In this document: piece by piece, positions 56,413 through 64,000 of the stretch
Layout of the letters: each line of letters opens with the position of its first letter
How positions within the stretch are numbered: position 1 is the stretch's first letter
NCBI GenBank assembly: GCA_964058845.1
Contig: CAXKVR010000078.1
Coordinates: 124,001-188,000 of the forward strand
DNA length: 64,000 nucleotides
Direction of reading: 5' to 3'
Origin: Carex sylvatica
Lineage: Eukaryota > Streptophyta > Magnoliopsida > Poales > Cyperaceae
Program-made: the position numbers and the translations under genes
The notes under the pieces: model-generated
What the model saw: only the letters and a program-made list of their open reading frames with translations
Databases searched by the model: none
What the model was told of the DNA's origin: nothing

Positions 56413-59331
56413 ATGTTAGTTGCACTGTATATGGGCGGCAAGCTACAAAAGGATGTAGATGGCGTGTATTACACGAAAGACGCGGCATTTGTCTTCGAGG
56501 TTAATGAAAATACCACATTTCGGGAACTGAAGCAGATAATATACGAAAAGACTGCTGTAAACCCCAACAGGTATGAAATAAAATTGGCTACACGGATTGA
56601 CAACTCACAAAGGGGTGGGGCGGGGGGTTGACCTTACTTTGTGAGGTTTCCAATAACAGATGTGAATTTGTGGAGAGTTGTGTACACTCAATTTGAGTCT
56701 ATTGGGGTCTCCGTAATGGACATATATTTAAAGAGGGTTCTCCGAGTTGGGGCTGGACCTTCTAGTGCGGCCGGAGCTGGACCTTCCAGTTATGACAACC
56801 CGGGGTACCACCACCACTCCCCTTATGACAACCAGGGGTACCACAACTCCCCTGAAAATACTGAAGAGTTACCACCACTACCCAGACAGACACCCATAAT
56901 CCCTAGATTTTTAACTATGCCAGAGTCAGGACCGGTACCCGTTAATCAAACTGATATTGATATTAATGTTGATGCTATTGATGCCATACCAGAAAGGGAA
57001 ATGGAAATGGGGGATGAATACGAAGGAATTTGGAAATCCGATGACTTATTAGATGGCGATGCAATTGCACCAGGTTTATCCAGGGAAGAAAAATTCCCAA
57101 TTAGAGGTCGGGGAAATAAGCATCCGGTCGCCACATTTAATGATACCACAGCTTTTGAAGAGGCAGACATTAGTTATTTTGGCCCTCATATTGTATACAA
57201 TGACGAACTTGCCCCGGGGCAACTTTATACCAACATAGATGAACTTATAAAAAAAATATACGAGACTCATGTTCACGGCAACTGGGAATGTAAAATACAC
57301 AAAAGGGATCGAACAAGGTTAGTTGTGTTATGTAAAACTCACCCGCGGTGCGAGTTTCGCCTTTTTGCAACCCCTGCAGGTGCCGGAGAAGCATGGATGA
57401 TTAAGAAGTGTGAACCACCCCATACATGTAAGTCTGCATCCACTAGGACAGACCATTCACAGCTGACGGCATCACTAATTGTCGATGCAATTGAGGAAGA
57501 TATTAAGGAGGATCCATCCATGAGCATCAAGGCGGTGGCTAGAACCGTCAGACACAAATACAAATATGTAACCCCAAAATACAACAGGCTGTGGAGAGGT
57601 CGTGAACTTGCAATTTGCAGAATATTCGGTAGTTGGAAGGATTCATACGGCTATCTGGCACCATTGCTCCAGGCCATGGCAAGTACAAATGTCGGTACTG
57701 TATATGAGAGGTGGCATGACCCCTTTTTTGATAAAGAAGGAGTGCTAATAGAGGGAGCTCAACAATTCAAGGGCATAGCATGGGCTTTTGGTGCTTGTAT
57801 CCAAGCTGTGCCATACATCAGACCTGTTATCAGCATTGATGCATGCTTCATGTCTGACCGTTATGAGGGGAGGTTATTGATAGCATATGCATATGATGCT
57901 GAGAACCAGTTGTTGCCTTTGGCATTTGCAATTGTTCGTAAAGAGGATGGTGAGAACTGGGGATTCTTTATGCAGTTTTTAAGAAGACGGGTGATTGGGG
58001 AAGGAAAGTTTTTCTGTGTGATATCAGACCAGCACAAAGGAATAAAATTTGTGTTTGATCGTGAAGATTACGGTTGGTCAACACGTACTGGTGAGTGTGT
58101 GCACAGGTTGTGTATGCAACACGTTGCGGAGAACCTTTCCAAGGCAACCGAAAATGACAAGTGGGTTCTAGAAACATTTAGACGAAATTACAGAAAGAAA
58201 AAGCCGAGAAGAGTGGTAGAGATGAGTCGCAGTTTTGCAAAGGTATATATATTACAGTTGTTTACATATATTATTGTATTTTTAGACGACAGTTTTTTAG
58301 TACAATTGTTTACTTATATTATTTTATTTTCTTATTTTTCTGTAGTACATGCCACAGGCAAATCTCTACTTAATGAAGGTCGGCAAAAATAATCCCCGAG
58401 ATGTCAATGAAGATGCCGCATACGAGAAAATATATCAATCTCGTGATGGAGGTTGGCGTTGGGGAATTATGACCACCAACGGGTCCGAGTCGCTGAATGC
58501 AGTATTCAAGCAAAGCCGGATGTTACCTGTGGCTGCAATTGTAGAAGACACATTCTACAAGTTAAATGCCTGGTTTCAAGAACGGCGTGCTAAGGCCGCA
58601 AAATTAATAAGAATGAACCAATCATTTTCAACAAGGGTGGAGGAGAAACTAAGACAACACAGGGACAAAGGTGCAACTATGAACGTGATCCCGATGGGAA
58701 ATGATGGTACAGAATTCGAAGTGCAAAATCCAAATGAATACGTTCCTACCAGCCGCAAACCAGATGGCACTATGGAGTTTGTGAAGAGGGTTTGCAAGTA
58801 CGTGGTTAAATTCGGAGATGCCAGGACGGTAACCTGTACATGCCAAGGACCCCAACTAAGTCACATACCCTGTAGTCACGTGATGGCGGTATGCCGAGTG
58901 AGAAACTACTGTGAGGATCACTATGTTGCTGACATGTATCGTACCGATTACCTTGCTTCCACTTGGGGTGGATCTTTCCATTCTTATCCCGATCAGCATG
59001 AGTGGCCTGCATATGTCGGTGATAGAATACTTCCTTCAGAAGAATGGATAAGAAAGGGGAGAAGGAAACACAAGTGTGTTGTAATGACCATGGACGAGAT
59101 GGGCAGTAGGCGACCGTCGAGAAATCGAGCTCGTCGTTCTGTTTCTGAAAGGCGCACAGCAGGTATTTTTTTTTTTTGTATAACACTAATTTATGATTTT
59201 ATTATAGTAGTAACTGAATTGTATTGTTATGTCCAGATGCCATAAACGCACACAATGAAAGAGAAAATGCTAGAGTTGTTGCTGAAGCAACTGGTAGAAC
59301 ACATCCCCCCTCCTGCGAGCCAATCATCTAG
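56413..59331 (+). CDS. mudrA: MULE transposase (mudrA-type), in-frame TGA near the N-terminus
   Basis: Exons 56413-58242, 58346-59162 and 59237-59331, about 913 residues. It cuts and joins the element's ends in the nucleus. Domains: N-terminal PB1-like part (1-120), Gly/Pro/Ser linker (about 115-170), WRKY-GCM1-type zinc-finger region (about 270-340, with Cys at LVVLCKTHPRCEF and PPHTC), MULE DDE catalytic domain and SWIM zinc finger. The catalytic residues appear intact: D476 (SIDACF), D539 (ISDQHKG) and E658 (NGSESLN). The SWIM finger is C774-x-C776...C786-x-H788. A TGA at 56629-56631 (codon 73) interrupts the frame; on both sides the frame is open and same-phase. An internal start at 56716 would keep all catalytic parts. 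The C-terminus is uncertain: the frame used stops at 59331, while another frame reads to about 59395 with a Ser/Ala-rich tail. Confidence 0.88.
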
Positions 59332-59780
59332 TAGCCAAGCATCTACAAGTAATGCTGCACCTGCCGCTGGCACAAGAAAATCTGATCGTTTTTAGGTTTA
59401 TTCGCATGTCGGGCCAGATGAAGTTCTTCACTCTATTGCTAGTGTGAAAATAAGCTACGAACTTTAATTGTATTGCATAACTTTAGTTGTATTGTTGAAC
59501 TTTAGTTGTATTGTTCAATTTTAGTTGTATTGTTGATGAAATATATAAGTTATAATTTAGATGAGACGGTTCCGATATAATTACTTAGTTTTAAAACTTG
59601 GTTAGTTATAATTATGTTGTAACTAATAACTTTTTTTTGACGCCCGCAAATAAAAATCACGAAATGTAAAGTGATAACAACATAAAAGTCATAATGAAAA
59701 AAAGTTAATAGTACAGTCCCAAACATATAATACTACAGTCCCAGAGTCAAAATACTGCAGTCATAACTAAAAAAAAAAAA
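59332..59780. other. Convergent 3' ends of transposase and PMD genes
   Basis: No gene. Includes three copies of a roughly 20-bp TTTAGTTGTATTGTT unit (about 59461-59535). The two genes point at each other here, so their transcripts may overlap. Confidence 0.5.
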
Positions 59781-62700
59781 TCATCTGCCTCGTTGTTTCT
59801 TTCCGGAGGGATCCCACCTATCAGCTGCTTTGCCTTTGCGATCCCTGTGTGGCTGCTGACGCCTCTGTATCTGGCTCTGCGGACTAATATCTCCTAAGTC
59901 GTCCTCTGCACCCTCCTCTCCCATATCCTCCTGAACCTCTGTATACATGTGATGCATACCTGTGCCATCTCCCCATGGATCAAATGGTAGAGATGACTGT
60001 GCATCGGCCGGCTGTGTACGCATGTCCTATGGATCTTGCCCCCAGGTTGGAGGATACGTGGAAGGAGGCGGTGCGCCAAATAATGCAGAGGCAAAGCCAT
60101 CTACAGTCTCCCCTGTACTCCCACCAGCCTCGTAGTCGTGCTCCATCGTATCTCCATAACGTGGTCGGTGGGAGCCTATCACCTCTGCATCTGTACATAC
60201 CGGGGACAGGGCATCCACGCTAAACTCGGCATCGGCATCCCAACGAGGTGCTCTATCCTAAATTTAAATAATGTTAGATTTTCTTCATACACAGAACTCT
60301 GCAATAAACAATATAAACCGGTAACTGACCTGGCCAAGCTTTGTCGAAACTCCATATTTATTTCTATAAGCGTTCCATCCTTGGGTATTCAACACCCAGT
60401 CGTGGAACTCCCAACCTGTGGTATCATCTGCATAATTGAATGTTAACTTAGTTAGAACAAAGAATCGGAGAAAAATAAAATGATTGTGTGTATCATACTT
60501 TCAATATTAACCGAGTAATCACCTGAAGGAGGTGGCGGAATCTCATCGGCGTAGACAGGGACTCGTTCATGATTCAGATTTCGCGGTGTATCTTTTATCT
60601 CCCTCCAATTGATGTTCTCCCCAGCATCGCGCAGCATGCCAACTAGGCGGCCATCCCAACCACCTCTCTCCACGACTGGTGCACTGTGCTGGAGCATTTG
60701 ACATCCTATGGCACGCCAAGCATCCTTCGCCATGCAGGCTAGACTGTGTCCAACTCCTCTGATGGCTGTCAATACCTGCACACAACATATTTTCATTATT
60801 ATGAAAATAAGAAATGTAATTAAAATTTACAATTTTTAATTAAAGTAGGTTTAAGTATTTACCGAGTGAGCATTGACCGGACCCCAAGGCATGTAATTCC
60901 TAGATGAATCCATCAGTCTACGTCGAAGGATGTCGCCATAATGAACTGTAAGGTAGACTGACGGGATGCCGTATCTCTAAAACCATACATCATATCTCAA
61001 AGACCCGGGACCAATACCCAATGACTCAGGAGGTGGTGGACTCCATAAGTGCTGATCCGGATGTCGAGCCCAGTCATACTCCAGGCTGAAACGCTGGCTC
61101 CAGTCGACTTTGGGCTTAGTTTGCGTCGTACTGCAAGTATAATTAATTAGAAAAACGGAAAATATTGGCAATATTAAAGTGATAATAAAATTAAGTACAT
61201 AGTACTTACTTGTGAAACTTCTCAGTATCATCCTTACCCATCAGCGGGTACTCCGGGATGAAAGCATCTAACCCAAACTGTCGAGACACCCGATCGGGAT
61301 AGTGGTACTCCACTATCCAGAAACAAACGACCGGTCCCTGGTAATACCAGAGTGATCTCTGCTGTAATGTGAGCTGACTCAGAAGCCTGTGCTGATAGAA
61401 TGGATGATATGGAAACCAATCGATACTCGCATCTACGAGCATCTGGAGCTGACCCCGGACATAAGAAACTCCCTTACCAGTCTCCTCATAGCTGTGGTGA
61501 AGGCCCCATATGGCACCATATGCGGGGCATCTATCTGAATCAGGCACTCCCCACCGGAGAGGTGAATCTGGTATAACTGGCTGACATACCGGCAGATGTG
61601 ACCACGACCAATGCTGGAGCAAAAGAAGCGGTCCGTGAAGCTGCTTGTTCCTCGCCTGAAATTTTAACTTAAAATAAGAACTCGGTATTTATTCAACCTT
61701 AAATAACAACGTATTTTTAATAACAAAATTAGTACAGACTTACCAGACAAGCATGACATAGGGCTCTGTATAAGTGGGCGAGAACAGCTCCACCCCAGTT
61801 ACACCTCGGTGGAGAAAGCATGTCCCTCAAAAGAGAGAGAAACATAATCGGGACCGCGTCACCGCTGGAGTCCACGAACATGACTGCCCCACACAAATCC
61901 AGCACATACGCCCTAGTATACCTACAATATAAAATAATAGGTTATTTTACATAGTTGACATTATTGTTGAATTAATAAGTTATTTTAAAGGGTGTAATGG
62001 TACCTCAAGACCGCATCATCGTCAGTAGTCTCAGGATGTATCCGATTCTGGAAGAAGTGAGAACGAAGTGCCACCAAAGAAATACAGTAACCAGAAAACC
62101 GTAAGTCATCCTCATCCTTCTTCTTCTTCTTCAATTTCTTCTGCAGATTCTTCGGATGACACCCCAGCAACTCCGGTATCATCATCTGCAGGTCTGGATG
62201 GTCTGAGATGCCACCTATGGGGACACCATTGATAGGTAAACCCCATAGGGTGCTCACATCAGCAAGTGTGACTGTCATCTCTCCAACCGGAAGATGAAAT
62301 GTATGGGTCTCAGGTCTCCATCTCTCGGCTAGACCATGCATAAGAGATACATCGATCTTACTCTGCGGCATGGTGGCAATCTGATACAACCCAAGATTAA
62401 TGAGGCATCGCTGCATCAATGGATGTGCAACGAACGGAATCTCTGACCTGCGGTGCCTCACCGTAAGCATGACATCGTCCTGTATTTATTATCAATTTGT
62501 GAGACTCAAATCGTGTCATTTTTTAGTACTATTTAACATTATGTATAAAAATCACGTACCTCAATAGATGCCAACGAGACACGGTGCTTAACATGATGGG
62601 TCCATAGAAGAGGACTGAAAGTGTCAGGATCATGCCAACTATCTCTACGCCCGGTCTGAGATGACGGACCCGCTCCAGTCGGATCCTCAAATTCTGCTCC

Positions 62701-62884
62701 AGCCATATCCTCATATGACTGACCCGCTCCACCCAAGGTCGGATCCGCTCCAGTCGGATCCACTGAGGATGGACCCGCTCCAGTCGGATCCACTGAGGAC
62801 AGACCCGCTCCAGGCCGATCCACAGCATCTGGACCCGCTCCAGGCGCTGGTGGGTCTCTCCACCGTCTAGAAGATCTACGCATA
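59781..62884 (-). pseudogene. Plant mobile domain (PMD/MAIN-like) gene of the MULE, two in-frame TAG stops
   Basis: Exons in gene order (within a base): 62884-62560, 62479-62004, 61921-61744, 61655-61210, 61130-60863, 60775-60523, 60427-60330, 60257-59781, about 840 codons. Start MRRSSRRW at 62883. A Gly/Ala/Pro linker with repeated DPTGAGPSS units comes first. The PMD follows: LINLGLYQIA, the typical HTFHLPVGEMTVTLADVSTLWGLPINGVP, a GGAVLAHLYRALC segment in exon 3, and WGVP/QFGLDA parts in exon 4. The domain is known from MAIN/MAIL proteins, acting in genome stability and silencing, and from plant MULEs and other transposons. All junctions keep phase, but TAGs fall in frame at 60979-60977 (codon 526) and 60029-60027 (codon 758), with homologous-looking sequence continuing after each. 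The C-terminus is charged (RRQQPHRDRKGK). Role in transposition unknown. Confidence 0.85.
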
Positions 62885-63024
62885 CTACATTTAAAAAAAT
62901 ATATATAATCAATCACAATAATTAAAAAATAGTAATTACACATATTTTTATTATCACAACAACAATACATAATATGTAAAATCAAAAGCTTGGTAAAGTA
63001 AGTTTGAGGTTGTTTAAACAGGGA

Positions 63025-63284
63025 TAAAACGTTGGTAATGTTTCTAAAACGTTGGTAACGTTTCTAAAACGTTGGTAACGTTTCTAAAACGTTGGTAACG
63101 TTTCTAAAACGTTGGTAACGTTTCTAAAACGTTGGTAACGTTTCTAAAACGTTGGTAACGTTTCTAAAACGTTGGTAACGTTTCTAAAACGTTGGTAACG
63201 TTTCTAAAACGTTGGTAACGTTTCTAAAACGTTGGTAACGTTTCTAAAACGTTGGTAACGTTTCTAAAACGTTGGTAACGTTTA
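63025..63284. repeat. Array of 13 x 20-bp quasi-palindromic repeats
   Basis: The unit AAAACGTTGGTAACGTTTCT repeats from 63025 to 63284 without gaps. Only the first unit (AATG for AACG) and the last (TTTAT for TTTCT) vary. Each unit holds AAACGTT and its inverse AACGTTT, three bases apart. There are no unique spacers. Confidence 0.97.
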
Positions 63285-63600
63285 TATGAAACGTTATAAC
63301 GTTTTAGAGAATTTCAGAACTGCTCAATACAGCTGTCTCTATTCTCCTTTAAACGTTGCAACGTTTTACAAAACGTTGTAACGATTTAATTAATTCTGAG
63401 CTTTAGAAATTCTCATTTTTGATCAAGTTTGAGTCAGTGAAAAATGTTACATAACGTTTTAGGAAACGTTGGTAACGTTTTGATCAGTTAAGATGAGCTG
63501 TCAGAAAATTAAAACCCTAAATTGCATTTAGCTAAAACGTTGTAACGTTTTAGGAAACGTTGTAACGTTTTAGGAAACGTTGGTAACGTTTTAGTTCAAT
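63285..63600. repeat. Degenerate AACGTT-palindrome copies flanking the array
   Basis: AAACGTTATAACGTTT, AAACGTTGCAACGTTT, AAACGTTGTAACG, AAACGTTGGTAACGTTT and similar words occur at least eight times with irregular spacing. They keep the inverted AAACGTT/AACGTTT pair while the spacer changes from two to three bases. Confidence 0.85.
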
Positions 63601-63603
63601 TTA

Positions 63604-63914
63604 ATTTTAGGGTTTAGGGTTTAATTAATTCAAAAAATTGAACTATATCACATTCAAAAAATTTAAGCAATTCTACCATAATAATTTTTTTATGGTTAAT
63701 TCCCAATCCAAACAATTCAATAAAGCACCCAATTCGAACAATTCAATAAAGCACCAAATTCAAACAATTCAAGCAATTCAACTAATTGGAGCAATTCAAC
63801 AAATTCGAAACAACTCTAATTCAACCATTATCGAGTCACAATTCAACCAATTCACCAATTCAACTAATTCAACCATTATCGATTCACTAATCCTAACCCT
63901 AACCCTAACCCTAA
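63604..63914. repeat. Short interstitial telomere-like motifs
   Basis: TTTTAGGGTTTAGGGTTTAA (63604-63623) is of the common plant TTTAGGG type. CCTAACCCTAACCCTAACCC with TAAA (about 63891-63914) is of the six-base CCCTAA type. Such telo-boxes are frequent in plant promoters and leaders; this is too short to be a telomere. Confidence 0.6.
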
Positions 63915-64000
63915 ATTGAACTAATCAAATCGAAAAAACTTACATTCAAGAGAAGCTCAGTACAGTGGCGGTACTCGGTGCAGCGGCCGTGACGATACTC

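Larger units (their letters stand above)
62885..63943 (-). other. Inferred leader intron of the PMD gene
   Basis: Acceptor AAATGTAG ends next to 62884 and a donor AATGTAAG lies at about 63944 (minus strand). Beyond it the sequence to 64000 would be the leader exon (GC-rich). The intron contains the 20-bp array, its degenerate copies and (CAATTCAA)-type simple repetition (63690-63880). Confidence 0.5.
55973..64000. mobile_element. Large autonomous-type MULE with transposase and PMD genes (right end outside the window)
   Basis: The left end reads CTGGCTATTTTTATTAATAC. Behind it come a poly-T tract and GC-rich inverted words (CCGACCGCCAGGGG, CCCCCTGGCGG), the layout of the non-autonomous element at 30231. 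Contents: transposase gene (plus), PMD gene (minus), both with leader introns, and an array of 20-bp repeats. No right terminal repeat occurs before 64000, so the element exceeds 8 kb. Both genes carry in-frame stops, so this copy is probably dead or dying. Confidence 0.82.

Noticed and set aside
57946..58177. Minus-strand frames under the transposase
   Set aside because: They are shadows of the transposase coding strand; the plus-strand frame carries the DDE and SWIM motifs.
62661..62870. Plus-strand frame with repeated SDPLQ units
   Set aside because: It is the antisense shadow of the repeated DPTGAGPSS linker of the PMD gene.
63025..63284. CRISPR-like array
   Set aside because: The 20-bp units touch head to tail with no unique spacers, there are no cas genes, and the DNA is plant nuclear.
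63638..63919. Asn/Ser/Gln/Ile-rich frame at the window end
   Set aside because: It is a translation of (CAATTCAA)-type simple repetition ending in a telomere-like motif.
1..64000. Bacterial or viral origin of the window
   Set aside because: Spliced plant gene families, plant MITEs and MULE/PMD content throughout, with no operons or viral genes seen.

Overview
This is nuclear DNA of a flowering plant, probably a dicot. The genes are spliced plant families (LISCL-type GRAS regulators, a MATE transporter, a 13-exon NRAMP transporter), set far apart in AT-rich DNA crowded with plant transposon relics. I could not fix the species from sequence alone.

Layout. 1.2-17.4 kb: two GRAS genes on the minus strand (1358-3031 and 7938-9776) in an old tandem duplication that also copied several kb of upstream DNA. 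The second unit is swollen by hAT-like elements, a LINE remnant and MITEs. 17-34 kb: no host gene; nested transposons, many with readable target-site duplications (TSDs). These include 9-bp-TSD (Mutator-like) palindromic MITEs, 8-bp-TSD (hAT-like) elements, a Helitron-like end, SINE-like relics and a 2-kb non-autonomous Mutator-like element. 34.5-38.0 kb: an intact four-exon MATE (DETOXIFICATION) gene on the plus strand. 38-45.9 kb: more palindromic MITEs. 45.9-51.2 kb: an intact NRAMP metal transporter on the minus strand with MITEs in several introns. 51.2-56 kb: transposon debris.

56 kb to the window end: a large Mutator-like element (MULE). Its left terminal repeat matches both ends of the small element at 30.2-32.2 kb. 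It carries a mudrA-type transposase on the plus strand and, converging on it, an eight-exon plant-mobile-domain (PMD) gene on the minus strand. The inferred leader intron of the PMD gene holds 13 near-perfect copies of a 20-bp quasi-palindrome. Both reading frames are broken only by in-frame stops: one TGA in the transposase and two TAGs in the PMD gene. The right end of the element lies beyond the window.

The host genes form no pathway together. The two transporters and the GRAS pair are independent loci. The main story is layered transposon history, with an autonomous-type MULE and a likely non-autonomous relative in the same window. Exon boundaries were derived by hand from splice consensus and reading phase and may be off by a base.
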